From contig CM076189.1 of assembly GCA_038277395.1 (NCBI GenBank), forward strand, positions 85,983,421 to 86,047,420: a stretch of DNA of 64,000 bases. Reading direction: 5' to 3'. Positions within the stretch are counted from its first letter, which is position 1, and each line of letters begins with the position of its first letter. Origin of the DNA: Dryocosmus kuriphilus. Lineage: Eukaryota; Arthropoda; Insecta; Hymenoptera; Cynipidae. The translations under genes were made by a program, and so were the position numbers. Of the stretch, positions 36,001 to 46,029 are shown piece by piece. The notes below the pieces were generated by a model. It had not been told where the DNA came from. It saw only the letters and a list, made by a program, of their open reading frames with translations, and did no database searches.

Positions 36001-36140
36001 TTCTCCTCCCTGTTCCCCTGTCCAAGCATTCAGATCGCCTCCTATCAAAACAAATTCATCATCCTTTTTCGCCACCAATTTCCTAATCATACTCAAACCT
36101 TCTTCTTCACCCCTTCTCCTGTAGATGCAAACTATCCTAA
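33046..36140 (-). mobile_element. 5'-truncated LINE on minus strand
   Basis: A non-LTR element running from an endonuclease start cut off at ~36140 to its 3' end at ~33046. The 3' terminal phrase (minus strand) CCTCAAACCCGCAAGGGAGA is shared with the LINE end at ~42270-42300, so the two belong to one family. The insertion lies between the two ~2-kb duplicated units. No poly(A) is obvious. The element is C-rich on the + strand, giving many spurious frames there. Confidence 0.8.
33046..36140 (-). pseudogene. LINE ORF2 remnant: endonuclease and RT
   Basis: The endonuclease part (open 35533-36120) shows FVLIGGDLNAWTGEQGGE (catalytic GDLNA), TGWFICNGNSEGDEEG and ETVIDYILAEKRI. The RT begins at 35207 with TREEVNQTIKKLKGKKATGE, then is interrupted by a C-rich run at 34915. 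It continues at 34696-34208 with RGLRQGSPLCPLLFSIMLAD and the catalytic YADDMLLLAE, which is intact. The C-terminal third (33046-34200) is in broken frames. At least three disruptions and the missing 5' end make it inactive. Confidence 0.8.
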
Positions 36141-36245
36141 AGTAGCTGAAAACAAACATATGTTTTAAGAACGAGTGATACTTTTATTAACTGGTTGCAA
36201 GGTGCACTTATCTTCCCTGAAAAATTCTTACATTTCTTCTTGCAG

Positions 36246-36362
36246 CTGATCCTTCTTCTTCTTCTTCAACTGGTAAAAAGCTTTTGGATTCAAGAGGACG
36301 TGTTTTTATTATAGACTCAGATAATAGAATAGTTAAACGACATACGGGAGTTACGCAAGACG
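36246..36362 (+). CDS. microexon with RLLD motif, copy 2
   Basis: A 117-bp candidate exon (39 codons) after CTTCTTGCAG and before GTAATT, phase 1, homologous to 31112-31225 with one extra Ser codon. It reads DPSSSSSTGKKLLDSRGRVF then IIDSDNRIVKRHTGVTQD. The frame stays open despite several substitutions and a 3-bp length difference, consistent with coding constraint. The LINE ends only ~100 bp upstream, so splicing may still be possible. Confidence 0.5.
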
Positions 36363-37983
36363 GTAATTCGAAAACTATTTAGAACACAATGTAAAATAAT
36401 TTGAAAAAATTCTCCCTAATGCTCTCGTTTTTTTCATAATTTTGGAGCCTTTCATGCTCAGAGAATCATATAGTAAAATATTAGATTCTGAATCATCTTA
36501 AAATTAGGGTAAAAGTTACTGGATATTTTAAGAAATCGGCTTTGACAGATATGTTCAATTTGAGCATAGGACATGGAAATCGATTCGGAGAAACGACCTA
36601 TGGACATTCTGAAACCGAAAACCCACTTTCTGTCCAAAAGGATATTAATATATTTTAATGGGATTTCAAGGAATTTAAAGGGGTTTCAGTGATTTTTGTA
36701 CACACTACAGAATTTTCATATCTTCCAAAAATTTCAGTGGATATTAAAGGCTTAAAGAATTTCAGAGATTTTGAAGGATTTTAATAGATATCAATCAGCT
36801 TATTTGCGACTTAACAGAACTTCGAAGGACTTGTTTTAAGAGATTCCATAGATTTTAAGATATTTAAAAAATTTTAAAACCTTTAAGGGAGTTTATAGGA
36901 TTCTAAAAATTTCGACAGTTTAACCAAACCGAAAAAGGTAGCAATATTAGGACATAATAAAGCCTTCTGAAAAGAATTACTTTAATCCAACTGTTAAATT
37001 ACACCAAATAAAGCAAAATTTGTTATTTAACAACAAGTCAAAAAGTTCCTTTTATATAAGTTTTCAGTGTTACCATTTTTTTTTATATTAAAGAGGCTTT
37101 CATAGCCTTCGAAAGGTTTTAATTGTTATTAAAAAACCTGAAATGAAGTTAAAAGATCTGACTCAAAGTGTCTTCAAAGATTTGAAAAATTGTTGAAAAG
37201 TTTCAAAATGTTTCGAGCGTTTGTAGATGATTTTAAGGGGTTCAAAATATTCAAAGGATTTGAAGAGATATTAAGTGATTTTAAAGAGCTTCCTGGGATT
37301 CCAAGAGAATTAAAGGGACTTTAGACGACTTTGAAAAGCTTCAAAACATTTCAAGCGATTGTGAGTGATTCTGAAGTATTTAAGGTGAAGTTTGGGTTTA
37401 CTCAAAATTCGCTCTTAAACGAGGCGATTACAAGGTTGTCTAACATTATTTTATTACTGCTTCACATAAAAATTAAAAACTTCCTTCTGTAAGGAAAACA
37501 ACCAATTTTAAATAGCACCTCATCTTCGGAACATTTCAAAGTATAACTTCATAAATTTTCATGTAAATGTATTCAGAACTTTTTCATTTACATCGAGTTA
37601 AAGTGACAATATTTATTAAATCCAGTTTTAAAAAAAAACCCATTTTTTTACATTCTTTTCGAAATAGCAAGAAATAAGCTTTCTCCTAACAAGATTAACG
37701 ATGGGCTACAAAATTTTCAAATATGTAATTTTCAAACAATTTAAGTTCTTAAAAAGGCCCATTAAATTTTATGCGGGGTTATTAAATCGATTTCAAAGTT
37801 TTCTTTGTCTAATTGAAAGGAGCACTCGAAGCCGATTTTTGATTATAATTTTTCGTATTACTTTATTTCGGTTTCAGAATTCAATTTTAGGAATCAGTTG
37901 AAGTTTTATTAACTGCTATGAAAATGCAATTGTTTTCGCTGAAAAAATTCATGAATAAAATGTCCGCATGTTTCTTTTTATAG

Positions 37984-38061
37984 CAACGCGCCTTTTAGAT
38001 TTACACGATGAACAAGGGAATACGTATAGAGCAAACAAAGATGCAGTAGCTGTACTTAAAG
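37984..38061 (+). CDS. microexon with RLLD motif, short type, copy 2
   Basis: A 78-bp exon between TTCTTTTTATAG and GTATTTTA, phase 1, reading TRLLDLHDEQGNTYRANKDA then VAVLK. It is homologous to 32907-32984 and lies in the same place in the second ~2-kb unit. Acceptor and donor are kept. Confidence 0.5.
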
Positions 38062-38079
38062 GTATTTTAAACATTATCA

Positions 38080-38828
38080 TCTTTCGCCTTATTCCAGAAA
38101 TTTAGGATTGTCGAATTTTTAAATATACGAATTATATATATTGAAATGAATGAATTAGGAAATTGAGAAGTTAGCCATTTCCTCCAAATTATTAAATCCC
38201 CGAAACATAAAATTTCCGAACTTTTATTTTGCTGAAATTTAAAGTCTGTGAAATTAAAATTGCTGAAGTTAAATATATAAATATTCAATAATCAATGACA
38301 CATATTGTTGAGAGGCTAAGGAAAAATAACGAAAAAATAAATACAGATATAAAAATAAACAAAAAAGAGAATTGTCTAGAATACAAATTAACGAATTAGG
38401 AAATTAATGAATTAGCCATTCCTTCCAAATTCTAAATTAATGAATTACAAAGCTTTCGGAACACAAAGTTTTTGAAATTAAAATTCCCCAAAAAACATGT
38501 TTAAATATAGAATATTCAACAATAAATTTTATTTATAGGCTGATGAAAGGTAGCGTAAGAATAAATACCGAACATAGAAATCTACAAAGAATAAATTTGT
38601 CGAAAACACAAATTAACGAATTATAAAACTTACGAGATTTAAGATAACAAGCTTTTTTCATCGAAAAATAAAAATCCCCATTTATAAAGATAAAGAGTTA
38701 TAAATACCCGAAATTAAAGTTTCCTGATTTATTAAATTTACGAACCATAGACTTAACAAATTAGGGAATTGACCACCTATTATTTTCCCATTAATTTTTT
38801 AATTCGCGAAATTTATAATTTCCGGATT
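38080..38828. repeat. AT-rich degenerate repeat (AAATTACGAATTA type)
   Basis: Diverged short phrases such as AATTAACGAATTA(G/T)(G/A), AAATTTCCGAA and AATATTCAA(T/C)AAT recur through 38080-40370 (either side of the SINE) and again at 56050-56690. It looks like expanded intron sequence. No gene is seen. Confidence 0.6.
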
Positions 38829-38843
38829 ATTATTACATTTACG

Positions 38844-39199
38844 AGAGTGGGACGATAGTCGTGGGGGCTAAGGCGTGTAGACCTTTATACCCACTCCTTC
38901 GGCTTGCGGGTTCGATTCCCGCCTCGCACTCTGGAAGAACCGCTGCGGCACACGCGGTGAACACTTGCCTAGCAAGGGAATTGTTCATCTCCGGTATATC
39001 GTGGCGCCAGTACCTCTAGAGAAAAAGGTTCTCTAAGTACTTCAAGGTGTTGTTCTTGGTGGCTCGGAACCCAGCTTAAACTGTAGGTCCCCCTCCCACC
39101 CCAAACTATGTGTGTGTGTGTGGGGGTTCTGCAAAGGAATAGTGGAGAAATACAAAAAACAATGTAAAACCTCAGGGGCACATCAGAAGCTTCCATTCC
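38844..39199 (+). mobile_element. tRNA-derived SINE
   Basis: The head (about 38846-38935) has a Pol III A-box-like TAGTCGTGGGGGCTAAGG and a B box inside GCGGGTTCGATTCCCGC, in the layout of a tRNA. A ~260-bp unrelated body follows, with a (TG)n run at ~39110. It is flanked by a 15-bp duplication, ATTATTACATTTACG at 38829-38843 and ATTATTAAATTTACG at 39200-39214 (one mismatch). It would have been copied by a LINE of the genome. Confidence 0.82.
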
Positions 39200-39214
39200 A
39201 TTATTAAATTTACG

Positions 39215-40375
39215 GGCTACAGAATAAAATTAAAAACATAAACGTTTCCCCCAAACTCTGAAATTTTCGATATTGAAAATTGCCGAAATTTATGATTTCT
39301 GAAAGTAAATATTTAATTATTTAACACAAAATAATAAAAATTATTTATAGACAAATGAAATATAACGTAAAAATAAATACCGAATATAAAAATGAACAAA
39401 AATTAAATTTGTCGAAAAAACAAACTAACGAATTATAAAGCTTACGAAGTTTACAATAACAAGGCTTTTATTAATGAACAATAAAAAATTCTTAAATTTA
39501 CAAATGACAAATTTAAAAATATCCGAAATTAAAATTATTGATTTATTAAACTATCAAAATATATATATATATTAAAAAAGTGAAAATTATTATTATTTAA
39601 ATTAAGTTAAATATATGAATATGGAATATTTATTCATAAAAATAAATAATACTAGTAATTGATAAGACATTTAAAAAATTCCAAGGAAATAAACACAAGT
39701 TCGAAGAAATGAAAATTGTCTAAAATAAATATTATCGAATTACAAGCTACCCGAAATTTACAATAGCAATACTTTTTAATTCTCAGAAAATAAAAAACGC
39801 TGAGTTATACGAATAAAACACTTTAAGTTATTTAAAATTAAAATTATTACTATTGAAATTTTTATTATAAATAAGATTAATTTAAAATTAGTAAAAGAAA
39901 ATATTCAATTATACAACAAATAATATTAATAACTTATACGGCTGATAAAAAATTACAAAAACCATTCACATTAACAAAAAGAAGATAATTGTCAAAAATA
40001 AAAATTAGCGAATTAAAAAATTTTCAGAATTGAAAATAATAAGATTTATATTTATTTTTATTTACATTTACAATCTATTTAAAATTAATTTAAAATCACG
40101 TAAAGTATATATTTAATTATAAAAAAAAATAATATTAGTAATTGACAGGGCTACTAAAAAATGAAAAGAATATGAATCAGCAAAAAAGAAAATTGCAGAA
40201 AATACAAAATAACAAGTTATAAACTATCCGATATTTAAACTAACACAATTTTTATTTATCGCAAAATAAAATTTCTGAATTATACAAAAGACAAATTTTA
40301 AATTACCCGAAATTAAAATGAAAAATAAATAAATTACTTTATAAATAATTATAAAGGAATTAAAGTAACTAGTAA
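39215..40375. repeat. AT-rich degenerate repeat, continuation
   Basis: Same short-phrase AT-rich DNA as 38080-38828, about 80% A+T, with AACGAATTATAAA and ATTTATTATAAATAA phrases. There are no open frames of note. Confidence 0.5.
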
Positions 40376-40377
40376 AA

Positions 40378-42310
40378 TGGCTTCCTTTTCCGGTGCTGAT
40401 AGTGATGGGACGGGTGTAGGAATTTGAGCGATCGTTTTGGTTTTGGTAGTGAATATAAGTGCTTTGTGAGGTGAAAAAAAAGGGTTGTGAGTAGAGTTAT
40501 GGCAGTTTGTGTGCGGAAGGAATGAGTAGAAGGGTCGCGGAAGGTGGAAGAAGGGAAAAAGTGTGAAAAATGGTGCATGCTGAAGAGTGAGGTTAGGTTT
40601 GAAGCTAGTAAGTTACGTTAGTTAGTTAGTGTAGTAGACAGAGAATAGCGTAGTGAAGTTGTACGAGACTGGGAAGACAGATGGTGATGTAAGGTCTGGT
40701 TATTCTTAATTACTACTGTCTTTTTGTGTGAAAATATTGCGAAGAATAAAGGGACGGTGACGGTAGCGGGGGAGCGGAGCGAGAGGTAGACAAGTGGGTA
40801 AGGTAAGGCCACAGTGTAACAGGCTGATTACGAGGAGATCAAGGCAATAGAACGCCAGAGGGCAACACTTGCCCGAAGAACGGAATTAGAGACTGGACCC
40901 AGTGTGCAATGAATGAAGAGACGAGCCAGGCAGGCGGGACTAGTGGCAGTGCGGGCGACGCAGAGAGCTTAGAGTTCTCTAAGTCAATTGATAAGGTGTT
41001 AGAGTCAAGTAATGCCATGTATAAGGCGATAGATAAGACAAAAGACACAACGGAAAGTATATTCCGAGAGTTAGAGATGGTACTGAGTAGAGGGCTAGCG
41101 GAAGAAAAAGAACATGGGAGAGGAAAAGAGGGAATAGTCATAAAGATATAAGAGAAATGGGAGAAATGGGAAGATGCTGGAAGAAGGAGAAAGAAAAAGT
41201 ATGGCAAAAATTAGAGAGGATGGAGAAGGGACAGAGAAAAAAGCAGAAAGAGGGGAGAAAGCTAATAAGACGGGTAGAAGAGAGGGTACGTAACCGAGAA
41301 TGCAGAGCTGAACGTCAAGAGAATCGTAAGGAGAAGGGTAGTGGTGACGGCGAAGAGGGAGATGTGAACTTGAGAGAGGAGAATGAGAGAATGAAAAGTA
41401 GAGTATGTGGGTTAGAAAGGAAGATGGAGGGGTTTGAAAGGGAAAAGAAAAGGAGAAATATCGTTATAAAAGATTGCAAGTAGAAAGTGAAATGGGAAAG
41501 GTGGAGGTAGAGAAACTTTTGAGGGACATAGGGGCAACTGTCAGGGTGCAGGAGATAAAGTGGTTGGGCAGCAAGACAGGAGAAAAAGCGAGGATCTACG
41601 TAGTGAAGTTGGGAAGTGAAGTGGTGAGGAGGGAGGTAAATGAGGAAAAAGAGGGTGCTCAGGGGAAAAAAAGAAAGAATTGATGAAGATATGACATACA
41701 GGGAGAGAAGGAAAAGATGGTTAATAGGAGATTGGACTTGGCATGAGAGGAGAAAAGGCAACAGAGTTTGGTTTGGGAGAGACATGTTGTGGGTGAATGA
41801 GGCGGTGTGCATATGGCACGAAGAGAGAGAGGACTTGAAAGTGGGTGAGCGTTTGCAAGGTCGAAGGGGAGCAGAGGTTACCAAGAACAGAGTATAAGCA
41901 CCGCGGTTTGCGAACGAGATTAGAGGAAGAATGTGGGGAGAAGGGAAAGAGAGTGCGAAAAAGGGATTAAAGTAGTTTTTTGGAATATGCTAGGGATGGA
42001 TGAAGAAATTGGAAAGGTGAAGGAAAGAGCATGTCATACAGGGTAGAGAAGAGACAAAATGATTCGTATAAATGCAAAAGAAAAGTCAATAGAGTCGAGG
42101 ATTAATGTACCATCAATAGAATGGAAATGGCGAGAGGAAACGGAAGCCCAAGATCTTGAGCGGCAGTTCGTAGGCATAGATTAAAGATTAGGAAGTTATG
42201 TACATATAGGAAAAGGTAAAGGAAAAAGTATTTGTAAAATCTGCGCTGGATGTAAAGATGTGATGGTTATGTAATGACCCTCAAACCCGTAAAAGGGAGA
42301 GAGTGTAAAT
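40378..42310 (+). mobile_element. internally deleted LINE, same family as 33046-36140
   Basis: It runs from a purine-rich 5' UTR (40378-40910) through ORF1 (40911-41897) and the first codons of ORF2 (VVFWNMLG near 41970), then jumps at about 42040 to 3' sequence ending with CCTCAAACCCGTAAAAGGGA at ~42270. Almost all of ORF2 is missing while both termini remain. It would be non-autonomous. Confidence 0.75.
40911..41897 (+). pseudogene. LINE ORF1: coiled-coil RNA-binding protein, frameshifted
   Basis: The start MNEETSQAGGTSGSAGDA at 40911 is followed by a helical segment (SIDKVLESSNAMYKAIDKTK) to a stop at 41151. A second frame from 41157 gives a Lys/Glu-rich coiled coil (EREKKRRNIVIKDCK) to 41483. 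A third (41474-41683) has VEKLLRDIGATVRVQEIKWL and KARIYVVKLGSEVVRREVNE. A fourth, to 41897, reads DMTYRERRKRWLIGDWTW and then RVWFGRDMLW. The layout (coiled coil, RRM-like, C-terminal domain) resembles L1-type ORF1 nucleic-acid chaperones. Three frameshifts make it inactive. Confidence 0.72.
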
Positions 42311-42744
42311 GAACGAAGAAGTAAATATTAAAATTAATAATAATTAAAAATAATAAAATTACTATATTAGAATGATCAAAAAGTAACAAAATTAGAATTA
42401 ATGATAAAATAGGTAATATAATTATTGATAGGACAAATAAAAAATGAAAAAATGACCGAATGGGTCAAACTCATTGGGACTGAAAATTTGGCCCTATTAA
42501 AACTGATTGTAACATGTTATCCACATTGTGACGGATTCAACTTTGAAGTGGAATTAATCAGATTCAATTATTTTCTTTTAGAGGGAATGCTATTTTTTCT
42601 TTTCATCGGCAACACTCCTTAGAAGTTTTCTTGGAGTTTCATCATACAAATATTCATTAATTGACAGAAAATCTCGAAAATTTGCGTCACTTACTAATAT
42701 ATATTTTTCCAAAAATGAATTATTCTTAATGTTTTTCTTTTCAG

Positions 42745-43296
42745 CACCCGCAGCTCTCATATCTACACCTCCTCTAGTACATGTTAGCAATCCTCCTACA
42801 CATGATGAGATCGTAAAACTACTGGAAAGTATGCCTAATGAAAACAAATTTTGTATACACGCGCAAAATAGTAACCATTTTTTAACTGGCAAGATAAGAG
42901 TTGTAAAAAATGGCGATCTTCCCAGCTGGATCAGGGGGAAGATTCAACCACCTTATTCAGAAGAGCGCGTTTTATTTATACAATCCTTATCAACCACGGA
43001 CTTATGGCTCAGCTTCAGAGGACGATAATGTAAGTGGTGGTCCAAGAAAAAATATTTCGCAGCCAAATATTCGTGCATACGTAAAGATAGACGATGACAA
43101 TTATCTTGCGGCAAATCTTCATATGCGTGGAAGAAGATTCAATGAGCTCGCAATATGGCCGATTCAGGAACAAGTTCCGCAACTTTTTGTACGACTTCCA
43201 CCAAACAATTACGTTTTTAGGGGGACGTTAATGTATGTTCCAAGAAATCTTGTTTCTCCGGATATAATAGAAAAAATGAATCAGATACCAGAGTAG
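42745..43296 (+). CDS. 3' exon of the microexon gene, one frameshift
   Basis: After acceptor TTTCTTTTCAG the phase-1 frame reads PAALISTPPLVHVSNPPTHD, EIVKLLESMPNENKFCIHAQ and FLTGKIRVVKN. At the A run 42905-42910 coding quality moves to another frame: FPAGSGGRFNHLIQKSAFYL, ISQPNIRAYVKIDDDNYLAA, RGRRFNELAIWPIQEQVPQL, PPNNYVFRGTLMYVPRNLVS. That frame stops at TAG 43294-43296. In the original frame the sequence ends at 43028. A one-base indel in the A run, real or an assembly error, would join the two parts. The Pro/Ser start echoes the linker exons. I do not recognise the domain. Confidence 0.5.
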
Positions 43297-44360
43297 GTTG
43301 GCGCATTTACACGAAAATGGAACCTAAAACAATCAAACCACCCGAATAAGGCTTTTTCATAATTATAAAAGAATATTGGTACGGTAATTTGATATCTTGA
43401 CTATGTAGAATATAAAAAAGTGTATTCCTTAAAAATATATAAGGTCTTCATTTCTTTGATTTTGCGGGGTGCACGTGCCTAAAATTACCGGCCACTTTGG
43501 TGTTTTAAAGCACCACAATCATTTTTTAGTATCGCAAGATATTACTGATTAATTCAATGATTTCTGTTATTCTAATTTAAGTTATAAGGCTACTTTTCAT
43601 CAAGGTATTCCAATTTCAAGTCAAACAACTCAAGATGTCATATAGCCTGACAGGTGATTTATGCACTTCACGAAGATTCTTCGCTTAATCATAATTACAA
43701 AAATTGGCTAATTTTTTGGTGATTTATGTTACTTATTGATTAGTTAAATTTCTTTCTCGTATTTTATCGAAGTGCGTACCATTACAGGAACTATTTTTAA
43801 CATAAACGATTTAAGGTGAAATATATTATGAGTGTAAATAATATTTTCTTAATTTTTACTAGCAATGTTCACAAGTGGAGTTGGCGTATCATATTTGTTA
43901 GTTTTGCAGTACTCCCTTCGCTCTGTTTCAATAAAGTTAAAAAATATTCCTAAACCGTCATTTTTCATAAGAATTTTCCGTTCATCACTCTTCCTATTTC
44001 TAAAAATGTATGCTAATGAATCGTGGCAAAATAGCGTAAGTTAGTGTAGCACATGGTTTTCGTGTCGTCATGAAGTTTTCCTTAAATCGACTTCTCCTAA
44101 ATAGCTTCATGATTTGGAATATGTGAATTCACTATTGATTGTACAATGGATCCTGGTTTTGATAAAATTTTGTTTATCATTAGTGTGATTGGTGCACAAC
44201 TGGTGATTTTCTTCATTGGCTAGTCATTTCTTCGTGCCCACGTGTAGCATTGACTAATGTGTTTCCAATTCCGCCAAATGTGACATCATCCTTTACTAAT
44301 TATTAAATCTGAAGGTGCAGTTACATCCTTACCTTCAAATAATAAATTGAATATTAATTC
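43297..44360. repeat. 3' flank duplicated at 52505-54270
   Basis: Starting with GGTTGGCGCATTTACACGAAAATGGAAC, this flank matches 52510-52545. From ~43430 it matches 53740-54260 (GCACGTGCCTAAAATTACC, TTTTAAAGCACCAC, AAGGTATTCCAATTTCAAGT, GATGTCATATAGCCTG). There is no coding frame. It is the downstream region of the gene ending at 43296. Confidence 0.65.
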
Positions 44361-44364
44361 GCAG

Positions 44365-44560
44365 CTGTGGAACAATATTATTGCATACCGTATAACATAG
44401 TAGATGAGATACTTGGCACGACCTTAAGCAACGTAATGAAATCTAAATATCCTCATTGGTATACTAAGAATATTATAGGTAAATTCAATCTAAAGAAAAA
44501 GCAAGAGATGAGCATAAGTGAACACGCAGTATGTACATCATATTGTACATCATCATCCTC
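44365..44560 (+). pseudogene. exon-like fragment of uncertain origin, cut by LINE
   Basis: After ATTAATTCGCAG a phase-1 frame reads VEQYYCIPYNIVDEILGTTL, SNVMKSKYPHWYTKNIIGKF, NLKKKQEMSISEHAV, then runs into LINE 5' sequence. Acceptor and phase match the exons of the upstream gene, so it may be an alternative last exon. However, the PHWYTKNII phrase also resembles the linker between endonuclease and RT in some LINE ORF2 proteins. Neither can be settled from the sequence. Confidence 0.35.
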
Positions 44561-44985
44561 TGTTGGTAGGGGAGCTTAGAGGTCTATTCGGATGGGAGAG
44601 CTGGTGCAGGTGCCCCAGAAGAGGCATATCGCGTGATGAGGGGACTCTGGGTCGCCGGGGGTCTCTGATCACATGGATCTCGACTAAGACATGGTCCTTC
44701 CAGGGGGAACGGCAAACCCCCCTGGTATATTGGAGGCGCGAGTCTCCACGTCCCAAGCTAAGATGTGATCTCTGTGTTGAAGGCTGGATGCCACTAGGGT
44801 TACCAAATCCTTGAATATCCCGGCATGCCTCCCTGTATGGAGGCGGACATGGCGGGAACTAAAGGAGGTGTCTTCAATGGAGACGTAGGGACACTGTGTG
44901 CAATCCCTTCGTATTTAAACGCTCTCCCTGTATGCGGGGCACCGCAAGGTGTGAGTTTATCTACAGCTACTCGTGGGACAAAAAA

Positions 44986-45969
44986 ATGTCTGAAGATCAA
45001 AATAAAACAAACAAAACAAATGAGGATCTCCCTGGGGGATCTTCATCAGGCTCATCGCGAATGGGTGACGGCCCTAATGGGGACGGCCCATCAGCAATAA
45101 AGGACACAACAGTTGTAGAAAGCAGTATCTCAACTGTTAAAAATGAAATGACCGAGCTGTCCTTTAAAGGAAAAAGACGCTCTGGGGCACAAGGGCAGAA
45201 ATATCGCCTTGAAAAGCAGCTGGCAGAGTGTAGCCAGTACTCCCCGCAAGGGATTGTCAATAGGCAAACTACAGCGGGAGCAGTTCCTCCTTCTCAAAAT
45301 ATGGGCAAGGGGAAAAAGGGCTCAAGGGGTACTCCGCCGGACAGGGCGTCGAAAATACCAAAGGCCATGGGGACGCAGGGACTTTCCTTTGCGCAGATGG
45401 CTGGAAATCCTCTGATTAGTGTTGTTGTCGCGTCGGGTTATCCTGAAGACTGCCTAACTTTATTGGATTTGGGTAAGCTAAGGGATGAAATGTCGAAAGG
45501 GATTGACGGGTTACTTCGCGAGGGAAGCGCCCCAAGATTTGAGGACATATTCCTCAGGGCGGGGGCCTTCGTTGTACAGTCCGCTGACACGTGGTCGAGG
45601 GAGTGGCTGGAAGAGAGGGCCCCAAAATTTAGGATCAAAGATGGACTGAATTTGATGGTCAAGGGAATCGAGTGACTCCTGAGGTACCGAAGCGCGACCG
45701 TGCTAATTCTCGGCACGCCCGAGGATCCGGCTGTCGTTGTGGGGCACCTGAGGTTTCAGAACCCTAGATATAAAACAGACTCCTGGAGAGTATACACTCA
45801 TAAGAGGGGAAATAGGCCAGCGGGAACGGGCTGGTTGATGAAGGTGAGTTTTCCCGAAAGTGCCGTTAGGTTCCTCACGGCTCTGGAATTTCGGCCCTAT
45901 CTAGGGGCTGGTAGATTCTCCTTCCGGGTGAACTGTCAGGGCACTGAAGGACGACCAAGCTCACCTTGA
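44986..45969 (+). pseudogene. LINE ORF1, DUF4780-like, one stop
   Basis: It starts at ATG 44986 (MSEDQNKTNKTNEDLPGGSS). A Gly/Ser-rich and basic N-terminal half (GKGKKGSRGTPPDRASKIPK) is followed by the globular region LISVVVASGYPEDCLTLLDL and FEDIFLRAGAFVVQSADTW. A TGA at 45673-45675 interrupts, then the same frame continues VLILGTPEDPAVVVGHLRFQ, NPRYKTDSWRVYTHKR and AGRFSFRVNCQGTEG to 45969. This order is that of DUF4780-type ORF1 proteins of arthropod LINEs, which bind the element RNA. A single stop disables it. Confidence 0.75.
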
Positions 45970-46029
45970 GATACCCCGGCTTAGTCGATTAATGGCCAGG
46001 TCGGGGATCTCCATGTCTTAGATAAACTA

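Larger units (their letters stand above)
31226..38080. repeat. ~2-kb tandem duplication carrying two motif exons, LINE at the junction
   Basis: Sequence 31000-33045 (intron, 114-bp exon, long AT-rich intron, 78-bp exon, start of next intron) recurs at 36140-38075 in the same order and orientation. Landmarks include TTTTTTCATAATTTTGGAGCC, GAAATCGATTCGGAGAAACG, AACAACCAATTTTAAATAGC and GATGGGCTACAAAATTTTC. The LINE at 33046-36140 lies exactly between the two units. The intron is full of AAGGATTTTAAAGAATTT-like short repeats. Confidence 0.82.

Noticed and set aside
38846..38935. Functional tRNA gene
   Set aside because: The arms do not close into a standard cloverleaf that I can write. The head is joined to a long body and flanked by a target duplication, so it is a SINE.
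40369..41884. Minus-strand frames up to 189 codons
   Set aside because: Antisense of the purine-rich LINE 5' UTR and ORF1; composition explains them.
42590..42892. Minus-strand 100-codon frame with DANFRDFLSINEYLYDE, faintly like a Harbinger nuclease N-terminus
   Set aside because: The resemblance is a few residues, and half of the frame is antisense to the 3' exon.
44896..44985. Upstream extension of LINE ORF1
   Set aside because: The open frame starts earlier, but the first ATG with typical composition is at 44986; the extension is 5' UTR read-through.
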